A stretch of 11,204 nucleotides of DNA from an uncultured Clostridia bacterium (lineage in GTDB: Bacteria > Bacillota > Clostridia > TANB77 > CAG-508): positions 1-11,204 of the forward strand of contig CALXAS010000040.1 of NCBI GenBank assembly GCA_944386315.1. The letters run 5' to 3'. The position numbers and the translations under genes were made by a program. The notes below the pieces were generated by a model. That model did no database searches. It worked only from the letters and a program-made list of their open reading frames with translations, and was not told the origin of the DNA. Below, in pieces: positions 1-5,933 of this stretch. Each line of letters starts with the position of its first letter. Within the stretch, counting starts at the first letter, position 1.

Positions 1-1294
1 ATTCATTATTTTCATCTGAATAGTTTAGCCCTAGACTATCAGAGTATTTTGTTCCTAACTTGAAGGTATTTCCTACTTCTATTCCTTTTTTGAAGTAGAC
101 ATGTCCTTTATGGCAATGTGGACATACATCTCCTTCTCGTATGTTTTTAATATCTGCTACGAGTTCTACTATAAAATCTTCTACATTCACATTTTTATAA
201 TGATAATCTGTTTCGTTTGCTCCCACGATAAAGTTTTGCATTTGTGCTACACTTTTATCCATGATAACTGGTATAGAAATACCAACTGGTCCAGCAAATC
301 CTACTTTTGCCTTGGTAATCCTTTCTACATCTGCTTCTTCTGCTAAAGTTACTTCTTGGCTTGCTCCTAATAACTTGGTTAGTTTTACTTCGTTAATTTC
401 TCTATCTCCTGGTACTAAACAAGCATAAAATTTGTCGTCCGCTTTATAAATTAACGTTTTTACAAATTTTTCTGGCTTTTCTTGTAAAAACTCGCTTACC
501 TGTTCTATGGTTCCTGCAGATGGTGTGTGTACTTTTTCTATTTGCTTTTTTTCTTCTTTTTCTGTTTGCTCTACTTCCTCACACTTACTTACTTCTATAT
601 TAGATGCATAATCACACTGATCACATAATACCAAAATATCTTCTCCTACATCTGTTATCGCTTGAAATTCTTCTGACAATAATCCTCCCATTACACCAGT
701 ATCTGCTTTTACTACTACATAATTTAAACCTACTTCTTTGCAAATTCTATGATAGGCTTCATATTGTTTTTGATAAGAAATATCGGATGCTTCTTGGTCT
801 ACATCAAAACTATAAGCATCTTTCATCGTAAATTCTCTTGTTCTAATTAGTCCTAATCTAGGTCTTATTTCATCTCTATATTTATTTCCAATTTGATATA
901 GCGTATAAGGAAAATCTTTATAGGATTTTGCTTTCATCATCGCTGCTAGTACAAAAAATTCTTCATGAGTTGGACCTAATACATATGGTCTATTATATCT
1001 ATCTCTTAGCTGAAAAATAGATGGACCAAAAGCACTATATCTTCCTGATTTTTCAAATGCTTCTATGGGAAGAAGTAATGGCATTGTCACTTCTTGTGCA
1101 CCAGCCTCATTCATATGTTTTCTTACTATATTTTTCACATTTTCTACTACTTTTTGTCCTAATGGCATTTTCATATAAATACCATTTCCTATTTTTTTGA
1201 ACATTCCACTTTTTACAAGCAGATTTCCACTTGCCGATTCTTCATCTTTGGCATCTTCTCTTAATGTATAAAAAAAACTTTCACTTAATCTCAT
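1..1294 (-). CDS. proS: Prolyl-tRNA synthetase, bacterial editing type (C-terminal part off the left edge)
   Basis: Class II aminoacyl-tRNA synthetase that charges tRNA-Pro in the cytoplasm. About 431 codons are visible of the roughly 570 usual for this type. The reading begins MRLSESFFYTLRED. It shows the motif 1 region (GIYMKMPLGQKV), GPTHEEFF, and motif 2 (YRDEIRPRLGLIRTREFTMK). A long insertion between motifs 2 and 3 reads as the YbaK-like editing domain that clears mischarged Ala-tRNA (KFVKTLIYKADDKFYACLVPG and onward). A CPHCHKG element and EVGNTFKLGTKYS then precede motif 3. Motif 3 and the anticodon-binding domain lie beyond position 1. The start at 1294 is chosen because GGAAGG lies about 9 nt upstream; the ATG at 1304 is out of frame and soon hits a stop. 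scpB ends 38 nt upstream on the same strand, so the two are probably co-transcribed. Identification is firm. Confidence 0.96.
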   Translation of the reverse strand, partial: MRLSESFFYTLREDAKDEESASGNLLVKSGMFKKIGNGIYMKMPLGQKVVENVKNIVRKHMNEAGAQEVTMPLLLPIEAFEKSGRYSAFGPSIFQLRDRYNRPYVLGPTHEEFFVLAAMMKAKSYKDFPYTLYQIGNKYRDEIRPRLGLIRTREFTMKDAYSFDVDQEASDISYQKQYEAYHRICKEVGLNYVVVKADTGVMGGLLSEEFQAITDVGEDILVLCDQCDYASNIEVSKCEEVEQTEKEEKKQIEKVHTPSAGTIEQVSEFLQEKPEKFVKTLIYKADDKFYACLVPGDREINEVKLTKLLGASQEVTLAEEADVERITKAKVGFAGPVGISIPVIMDKSVAQMQNFIVGANETDYHYKNVNVEDFIVELVADIKNIREGDVCPHCHKGHVYFKKGIEVGNTFKLGTKYSDSLGLNYSDENNE

Positions 1295-1332
1295 ATTTTT
1301 TCATTCCTTCCTTTTTCTCTTTCCAACACAAT

Positions 1333-1974
1333 TTATTTTTCTACTTCTCCTTCCCTTTCGGGTGATGGAGCCTCCGCAGAATTATCTTCTTGTGTTGCTT
1401 CCTCTTTCTGCTCTTCTTCTTGTATTAAATCGTCTATGACAATTTGCTGATTTTCATCTAATTTATACCTAGGAAGTTCTGGAAGTTCTTCTAAGCTCTC
1501 TATTCCAAACATACGCATAAATTCCGATGTTACACTATACATGGTTGGCTTGCCTGGAGCATCTAATTTTCCTACACTTTCTATTAAGTTATATTCTAGC
1601 AATTTATAGATAGTTCCATCCGAACCTACTCCACGAATTGCCTCTATTTCTGACCTAGTAATTTTAGGATTATAGGCAATAATCGCAAGCGTCTCTAGTG
1701 CTGCTGTAGATAAGTTTGGCTTACTTCTTTTATCGATAATAGGATACACATATTCTACGTATTCTTTTTTCGTTACTAATTGATAACTATCTGCTAAACG
1801 AATGAGTTCTAATCCCCTGCTATCCTTTTTATATTCTTCCCTCATACTTTCTAAAATGCTAATGACATCTTCGCTTCCTAACTCTAATGCAGACATGAGT
1901 TCCTTTATATTTACTTCTCTTCCACAAGCAAATAAAATTGCTTCTATCATTCCTTTTGCCTTTTCTATCTCCAT
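1333..1974 (-). CDS. scpB: Segregation and condensation protein B
   Basis: ScpB is the kleisin-associated subunit of the SMC-ScpAB condensin complex that organises and segregates the chromosome. The 213-aa product has the two winged-helix domains of the family. The first covers about residues 1-80 (MIEAILFACGREVNIKELM, typical N-terminus). The second covers about 88-165 and contains the signature LSTAALETLAIIAYNPKITR followed by IRGVGSD. An acidic, low-complexity tail (rich in E and Q, residues about 170-213) follows. The start has AGGAG roughly 10 nt upstream and a strong promoter. scpA, the usual neighbour upstream, is absent here: the gene has its own promoter and instead leads into proS. 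Identification is firm. Confidence 0.96.
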   Translation of the reverse strand: MEIEKAKGMIEAILFACGREVNIKELMSALELGSEDVISILESMREEYKKDSRGLELIRLADSYQLVTKKEYVEYVYPIIDKRSKPNLSTAALETLAIIAYNPKITRSEIEAIRGVGSDGTIYKLLEYNLIESVGKLDAPGKPTMYSVTSEFMRMFGIESLEELPELPRYKLDENQQIVIDDLIQEEEQKEEATQEDNSAEAPSPEREGEVEK

Positions 1975-2003
1975 TTTACTAGTCCTCTCCTATTTTACTC
2001 TAT

Positions 2004-2039
2004 GTTTGTTATTATACCATTAGTTTCCGCATTTTTCAA
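2004..2039 (-). promoter_or_regulatory. Sigma-A promoter of scpB-proS
   Basis: On the minus strand TTGAAA (2034-2039) and TATAAT (2011-2016) are separated by exactly 17 nt. This matches the vegetative consensus at 11 of 12 positions. Transcription should begin near 2004, leaving a leader of about 30 nt before the scpB start. Confidence 0.85.
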
Positions 2040-2060
2040 TTTATTCTTTAAGATTTTTTC

Positions 2061-2089
2061 TTGCACTTTATTTCATTATATGATAGGAT
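2061..2089 (+). promoter_or_regulatory. Possible sigma-A promoter of the 52-aa gene
   Basis: TTGCAC (2061-2066) and TAGGAT (2084-2089) are spaced by 17 nt on the plus strand, ending about 32 nt before the ATG at 2122. Each hexamer matches the consensus at four positions, so this is a moderate candidate. It is divergent from the scpB promoter in the same short intergenic gap. Confidence 0.45.
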
Positions 2090-2121
2090 AAGTTTAGAAT
2101 TTGAATTAGGATGGTGAAAAT

Positions 2122-2280
2122 ATGGATGAAAAAGAACCTAAAAAAATTGAAATTGTCTCGGGCGATAAAAAAGACTTAGAAGACTTAGATATTTCTCCTG
2201 TTTACCAACATATTGATATAGAAAAACCAAAGGAAGAAAAAGAAAAAAAGAATATTGTCATTCCAAAAGAAAAAAAATAA
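2122..2280 (+). CDS. Small highly charged protein of unknown function (52 aa)
   Basis: I do not recognise this family. The ORF reads MDEKEPKKIEIVSGDKKDLE at its start, has a less charged middle (DISPVYQHIDI), and ends in a Lys/Glu-rich tail. It has no Cys, no membrane segment and no signal peptide, so it is probably a soluble and possibly disordered cytoplasmic protein. Support for it being real: AGGATGG lies about 8 nt before the ATG, a plausible promoter lies upstream, and a hairpin terminator begins exactly at its stop codon. It is the only plus-strand gene in the left 8 kb and sits divergently beside scpB. It is shorter than most ORF-calling cut-offs and easily missed. Confidence 0.7.
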   Translation: MDEKEPKKIEIVSGDKKDLEDLDISPVYQHIDIEKPKEEKEKKNIVIPKEKK

Positions 2281-2314
2281 GAAACCTCTTTTTAAGTGGT
2301 TTCTTATTTTTTTT
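2276..2314. terminator. Bidirectional rho-independent terminator
   Basis: A perfect 11-bp stem (2276-2286 with 2298-2308) with an 11-nt loop is followed by eight T on the plus strand (2307-2314). An A-run before it (2271-2277) gives a T-run on the minus strand. It can therefore end both the plus-strand 52-aa gene, whose stop codon it overlaps, and the convergent minus-strand SSB-like gene. Confidence 0.85.
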
Positions 2315-2354
2315 CTATTTTTTAATAGCCCCTTTTCTCTTATTCTGCTTTTAT

Positions 2355-3056
2355 TTAGATAGCTTCTTTGTTTTCTTCTATTACTTCTTCGCTTTCCTTG
2401 GTATCTCCTTCTTGCTCAATTACTTCTAAGCTTGCTACAGATACTTCATAAGCAACTCTTATTTCAGATGTTCCATCTTCATATTTCTTTTCATACTGTC
2501 TAGATTGTACTCTTCCTACAATTCTTACTTCTGTTCCTACTGCTATATTCTCACAAAATCTAGCATTACGTCCCCATGCAATACATGGAATATAGTCTGA
2601 TTTATTATAAGCTCTATTTACTGCAAGTAAAATATCAGAAATTTCTCTTCCAAATGGTGTTTTTCTGTAAATTGGCTTTTTGCAAATAAATCCATCTAAT
2701 ACCACTTCATTAGAAGTATTTTCTTTGCTAGGTTTAAATTCTTCCTCTTGATTTTCTGCAAATTTAATTTCTTTTGCAAATACAGTTAATACTAATCTGT
2801 TTTTTTCGTTTTCATAGCTATTATAAGATCTAAATTGCCCCTCTATAATAATGTTTTTACCAGGTTCTAAATCTTGTTCCAATAATAACCTTTCTGAAAT
2901 AGTAATTGGAATAATATCTGCATTTCCACTTAAACGAGGTACTTTTAAGTCAAATATGTAGAATTTTTCTCCATAAATTTCATGACTAAATCTCTTTTCG
3001 CTTGTTACTTTACCAACTAGAATTAATTGGTTGTTTTCTGAATAATTTGTATTCAA
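2355..3056 (-). CDS. Single-stranded DNA-binding protein with two OB folds
   Basis: The 233-aa product reads as two successive OB-type domains. The first spans about residues 9-99 (QLILVGKVTSEKRF to LTVFAKEIKF). The second spans about 117-212 and contains the clearest SSB-like signature (GREISDILLAVNRAY, then YIPCIAWGRNARF and GTEVRIVGRVQSRQY). Such tandem-OB SSB-like proteins occur in Clostridia besides the ordinary Ssb. The expected role is binding single-stranded DNA in replication, repair or competence. The acidic tail ends ENKEAI and lacks the DDDIPF-like tip that recruits partners to canonical SSB. The start is TTG: GGGGAGG (3065-3071) sits 8 nt upstream, no in-frame ATG lies nearby upstream, and a good promoter precedes it. 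The gene stands alone and is convergent with the 52-aa gene. Confidence 0.85.
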   Translation of the reverse strand: MNTNYSENNQLILVGKVTSEKRFSHEIYGEKFYIFDLKVPRLSGNADIIPITISERLLLEQDLEPGKNIIIEGQFRSYNSYENEKNRLVLTVFAKEIKFAENQEEEFKPSKENTSNEVVLDGFICKKPIYRKTPFGREISDILLAVNRAYNKSDYIPCIAWGRNARFCENIAVGTEVRIVGRVQSRQYEKKYEDGTSEIRVAYEVSVASLEVIEQEGDTKESEEVIEENKEAI

Positions 3057-3064
3057 TTTTATTT

Positions 3065-3071
3065 CCTCCCC
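3065..3071 (-). promoter_or_regulatory. Ribosome binding site fixing a TTG start
   Basis: On the minus strand GGGGAGG is 8 nt upstream of TTG at 3056-3054. This spacing selects the TTG as the start of the SSB-like gene, since the codons just upstream contain no in-frame ATG. Confidence 0.75.
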
Positions 3072-3134
3072 TACTTTTGTTTATCTACTTGTATTTTATT
3101 CCTCTTGTAACTTTTTTAGAATACTTTTTCACAC

Positions 3135-3170
3135 TAAAACTATTATACTACCTTTTTTTGGTTTTGTCTA
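3135..3170 (-). promoter_or_regulatory. Sigma-A promoter of the SSB-like gene
   Basis: On the minus strand TAGACA (3165-3170) and TATAAT (3142-3147) are 17 nt apart, with 11 of 12 consensus bases. Transcription should start near 3135, giving a leader of about 80 nt. Confidence 0.8.
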
Positions 3171-3243
3171 CATAAAATGTTAATTTTTTTCAAAAATTTT
3201 TTAAAAATTGCCTATTTTACCTATATTTTACTCTTTTCTATCG

Positions 3244-3723
3244 TCATTTTATTTTATGATAAAGCCATAAAATTCCTGTAAGTCCCATCATATCATTTAC
3301 ATTTTCTATTTTAGGCATCTGTACTTCTTGTGGATCTATTGTATTTCCATCTCTTGTTTTCATGGTTCTTTGCAAGCAAATCATTACTTGCTCCTCTTCT
3401 ACTGATGAAGCTGTAATGGTTGCTTTTGAATTAAATCCATAAGTAATCACTGTTAACTCTAAATCTTTTAAAATTTCCCAATTTTGTTCAATATCCACAT
3501 TACTTACTAAATAAGTGGTATGTTCTAATAATTTTTTTAATATTGCTACATTTCTAAATTGCCTAGCCAATAAAATAGTTTCAAATCGAATATTCTTTAT
3601 ATTCTCAATACTTTTTTCTTTGATACACAATATAGAACTCTCTGGCCAACCTAATTTTTCTAATAGAAATCTTCTAATTCTATTTTCATTATTTTCTTCT
3701 GAAATAATTCCAATAAAAGGCAT
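3244..3723 (-). CDS. Unknown protein downstream of the sporulation deacetylase (159 aa)
   Basis: I cannot name this protein. It starts MPFIGIISEENNENRIRRFL, has no signal peptide or membrane segment, and looks like a soluble alpha/beta protein. The stretch YLVSNVDIEQNWEILKDLEL followed by VITYGFNSKATITASSV loosely recalls the centre of Mur-ligase-like enzymes, but there is no ATP-binding loop, so this is only a resemblance. AAGGGG lies about 9 nt before the start. The gene begins 54 nt after the polysaccharide deacetylase stop on the same strand with no visible promoter between them. It is therefore probably transcribed from the SigE-like promoter upstream of the deacetylase, which suggests a role in spore envelope formation. 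Its existence as a gene is well supported; its function is not. Confidence 0.75.
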   Translation of the reverse strand: MPFIGIISEENNENRIRRFLLEKLGWPESSILCIKEKSIENIKNIRFETILLARQFRNVAILKKLLEHTTYLVSNVDIEQNWEILKDLELTVITYGFNSKATITASSVEEEQVMICLQRTMKTRDGNTIDPQEVQMPKIENVNDMMGLTGILWLYHKIK

Positions 3724-3777
3724 TTCTTTTTCCCCTTTTTTTATCTTTCCCTTTTATTGTTTCCCAAATTTTTCTTC

Positions 3778-4548
3778 TTATACATTTCTTTGTGTCCCAT
3801 TACTATCTATGATGTAATTTTCTTTGTATAACAAATTAGAGACTGTCACTACCTGATATCCATTCTCTTCTATGATTTGATGTAACAACATGTCTAAGCT
3901 ATCCGCTGTATGTTTTGTTCCATTATGACTTAGTATAATACTTCCTGGTGCTAATTTTTCTTTGATTCTACTCCACATTTGCTCTCCTGTTAAACCGGAA
4001 TAATCTAACGTGTCTATATTCCATTGAATAGCCGTATGTCCTTGGGATTTCGCAGCTTGTATTACTGTAGTATTATATTCTCCATAAGGACCTCTATATA
4101 AAGTTGTCTTCTTTCCTGTTAGTTTTTCTATCTTCTTGCTACATTCTTGTATCTCTTCTATATTTTTTTCTAAACTTAAAGTATTCACATGTGGATGTGT
4201 ATCAGAATGATTTCCAATTTCATGTCCTGCGTTTGCAATTTTCTTTACTGCATCTGGATATTTTTCTGCAAAATCTCCTACTATAAAAAAAGTTATTTGT
4301 ACTTTGTATTTAGAAAGTGTATCTAAAATGCTATCTATATCTTCCGCTCCCCAGGCGCAATTTATTGTAAATGCAACCTTTCTTTCTTCTCTTGCTACAT
4401 TATAAATAGGAAGTTCTTTGGTAGAAGCAGAGGTTTCTATTGTTTTTTCTGGACTTGTCATCATAAAAGCCATAGCAAATAAAACAATGACTGTAGTAAG
4501 AGAAACAATATAAGAAAAAATTTTAAATTTATTTAAGATAATTAACAT
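3778..4548 (-). CDS. Membrane-anchored polysaccharide deacetylase, sporulation (PdaB-like) type
   Basis: NodB-fold deacetylase, expected to act outside the cytoplasmic membrane on peptidoglycan or another glycan. The start is set at 4548 (256 aa) because AGGAGG lies 9 nt before this ATG. The longer reading from 4566 would translate the ribosome binding site itself and leave only about 5 nt of leader after the predicted SigE start. A membrane segment spans residues about 10-30. NodB motifs follow: motif 1 TINCAWGAED (61-70), metal-binding NHSDTH with H114 and H118, RGPYG (152-156), WNIDTLDYSG (176-185), and LSH (206-208). Motif 1 has Asn63 where the family normally has the catalytic-base Asp of TFD. 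This may be a natural clostridial variant or mean altered activity. The B. subtilis relative PdaB is made under SigE and is needed for spore maintenance, which fits the promoter seen here. Confidence 0.88.
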   Translation of the reverse strand: MLIILNKFKIFSYIVSLTTVIVLFAMAFMMTSPEKTIETSASTKELPIYNVAREERKVAFTINCAWGAEDIDSILDTLSKYKVQITFFIVGDFAEKYPDAVKKIANAGHEIGNHSDTHPHVNTLSLEKNIEEIQECSKKIEKLTGKKTTLYRGPYGEYNTTVIQAAKSQGHTAIQWNIDTLDYSGLTGEQMWSRIKEKLAPGSIILSHNGTKHTADSLDMLLHQIIEENGYQVVTVSNLLYKENYIIDSNGTQRNV

Positions 4549-4557
4549 TCTAAATTT

Positions 4558-4563
4558 CCTCCT
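4558..4563 (-). promoter_or_regulatory. Ribosome binding site of the deacetylase
   Basis: A perfect AGGAGG on the minus strand is 9 nt before the ATG at 4548. It lies inside the longer in-frame reading that starts at 4566, so it corrects the start. Confidence 0.85.
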
Positions 4564-4570
4564 CATTCCT

Positions 4571-4607
4571 GCTGTTTCATTGTATGCTTTTCCCTTATAT
4601 TTTATTC
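4571..4607 (-). promoter_or_regulatory. Candidate SigE (early mother-cell) promoter
   Basis: On the minus strand CATACAAT (4579-4586) matches the SigE -10 consensus CATACAMT at every position. With a 14-nt spacer, GAATAAA (4601-4607) matches KMATATT at five of seven positions. Transcription would start near 4571, leaving about 23 nt before the ATG, room for just the ribosome binding site. No convincing sigma-A promoter is visible in this gap. Confidence 0.65.
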
Positions 4608-4621
4608 TTTTCTAATCAAAT

Positions 4622-4661
4622 AAAAAGTATCAAAAAGGTTAACCCTTCTTGATACTTTTTT
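4622..4661. terminator. Bidirectional terminator between the repeat protein and the deacetylase
   Basis: A 17-position stem (4622-4638 with 4644-4660) has one mismatch and a 5-nt loop. T-runs flank it on both strands. It lies just past the minus-strand stop at 4677 and should end the transcript of the repeat-protein gene before the SigE-like promoter of the next operon. Confidence 0.85.
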
Positions 4662-4676
4662 ACTATCTATCCCTCG

Positions 4677-5933
4677 TCAAAACGTGACTGTATAATTCTC
4701 CAGCGTGGTTTCTGTTTTTCCACATCCCAGAGCATAACTATCAATTGTACTTGTTGTTTTTCCACATCCTAAAGCATAACTATCAATAGTACTTGTATTT
4801 TTTCCACATCCTAAGTTATAACTATCTATGGTGCTAGTATTTTTTCCACATCCTAAACTATAGCTATCTATGGTACTTGCATTCTTGCCACAACTCAAGG
4901 CATAACTATCAATAGTACTTGTATTTTTTCCACATCCTAAGCTATAACTATCTATGGTGCCGGTGGATTTACCACAATTTGTCGTATATCGTTCTACAGT
5001 GCTCTCGTTTTTTCCACAAACTAAATACTGATGAGTTGTATAAGTAGTCTCATTAACATGTGATTGATTATCATTAATATGTGTGTGCGTACTCTGTCTT
5101 TCAGGTTGTCCACAAGAGGAATGTGTTATATAACAAGGACAACTAATATAACCATCATTTAGACTTCCTCCACCCCAACAACCAGTAGTTGCGATTGTAC
5201 AAGTTGCGTTACAAGATGTACTATGAGAATGGTAAACTGGTTGTCCATAACAACCTCCTCCACTGCTAGCACTTCCACTATGTTTATGGTATACAGGTGT
5301 TGTGTAGCATCCTCCTCTTGTACTGGAGTTTCCACTGTGTTTATGGTATACAGGTGTTGTATAGCATCCTCCTCTGGTGCTAGAATTTCCTGTATGTCTA
5401 TGATACACAGCTACTGTATAGCATCCTCCTCTGGTGCTAGAGTTTCCTGTATGACTGTGATACACAGCTACCGTATAACAACCTCCTCCTGTGCTAGAAC
5501 TTCCTGTATGTCTATGGTAAACTGGTGCTGTATAACATCCTCCATTAGTATTGGTATTTCCCACATGTGTATGGTAAACCGGAGTAGTATAACAGCCTCC
5601 TCCATTAGTTTCATTTCCTGTATGTTTATGGAAATTTTCTGTTACAGAAAGCATATTGCTTACCGTTTCTTTTCTATTTTCTTCATTATCTACTGTTAAT
5701 ACATGTAAATAATAATTTCCCGGATTTTCCATAACTAGAGAAACAATATCATCTGCTTCATCAAAACTTTTGGTATACTTGTCTTTTTCTGTTCCAATTA
5801 GTCCACTTTCTGAAGATAATACCCACCCACATTCGTCCACATCTATATCGGTATAAGATAAGTGGGTTACTTGTGCATCTACAGTTGGCGTTCCTGTTTG
5901 TGTTTTATCTCCGTGAGAATACAATATTAGCAT
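4677..5933 (-). CDS. Cys/His-rich tandem-repeat surface protein (probable frameshifted C-terminal part)
   Basis: The 418-aa reading has no signal peptide or membrane segment of its own. Residues about 14-100 form an Ig-like module (CGWVLSSESGLIG then YYLHVLTVDN) seen in clostridial surface proteins. Residues 103-235 are seven perfect-length 19-residue units of the type KHSGNSSTRGGCYTTPVYH. Residues 236-305 are a Cys cluster (C241, C245, C252, C265, C267, C274) with several HxH pairs. Residues 306-418 are eight units of the type CGKNTSTIDSYALG. There is no sorting signal. The ATG at 5933 has no usable ribosome binding site (GAGG is about 15 nt away), is directly preceded by an in-frame TAA, and overlaps the pilin-like gene by 29 nt. 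The simplest reading is that both are one secreted protein split by a +1 frameshift. Metal binding or disulfide cross-linking are possible roles; neither is shown. Confidence 0.8.
   Translation of the reverse strand: MLILYSHGDKTQTGTPTVDAQVTHLSYTDIDVDECGWVLSSESGLIGTEKDKYTKSFDEADDIVSLVMENPGNYYLHVLTVDNEENRKETVSNMLSVTENFHKHTGNETNGGGCYTTPVYHTHVGNTNTNGGCYTAPVYHRHTGSSSTGGGCYTVAVYHSHTGNSSTRGGCYTVAVYHRHTGNSSTRGGCYTTPVYHKHSGNSSTRGGCYTTPVYHKHSGSASSGGGCYGQPVYHSHSTSCNATCTIATTGCWGGGSLNDGYISCPCYITHSSCGQPERQSTHTHINDNQSHVNETTYTTHQYLVCGKNESTVERYTTNCGKSTGTIDSYSLGCGKNTSTIDSYALSCGKNASTIDSYSLGCGKNTSTIDSYNLGCGKNTSTIDSYALGCGKTTSTIDSYALGCGKTETTLENYTVTF
4680..5018 (-). repeat. Tandem 42-bp repeat, eight units (CGK repeat)
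   Basis: Eight in-frame units encode variants of CGKNTSTIDSYALG. The first (ending ERYTTN) and last (ending ENYTVTF) are the most diverged, and the middle units differ at only one to three residues. Cys, Gly and Lys at positions 1-3 are invariant. This pattern fits growth by unequal crossing-over or slippage from the centre. Confidence 0.95.
5229..5627 (-). repeat. Tandem 57-bp repeat, seven units (GGCY...VYH repeat)
   Basis: Seven in-frame units of exactly 19 residues fit the pattern xH[TSV]Gxxx[TSN]xGGCY[TG]xxVYH. Each has one Cys, one Tyr-Thr-like turn and a terminal VYH. With the next unit's xH this makes an HxH pair at every junction. Units 4 to 6 are nearly identical, again pointing to recent duplication. 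Confidence 0.95.

Noticed and set aside
101..831. Plus-strand readings of 75-81 aa within proS
   Set aside because: They lie opposite well-conserved synthetase motifs, have no ribosome binding sites, and show no recognisable protein.
4549..4566. Longer N-terminus of the deacetylase starting at 4566
   Set aside because: The extra codons include the AGGAGG that serves the ATG at 4548, and the start would lie about 5 nt after the predicted transcription start.
4680..5627. Regular direct repeats considered as a CRISPR array
   Set aside because: Units abut without spacers, have lengths divisible by three (57 and 42 bp), are not palindromic, and lie within an open reading frame. They are coding repeats.
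5223..5699. 158-aa plus-strand reading opposite the repeat array
   Set aside because: It is the mirror of the tandem repeats in the minus-strand protein, with no ribosome binding site or promoter. The regular repeats merely keep it open.
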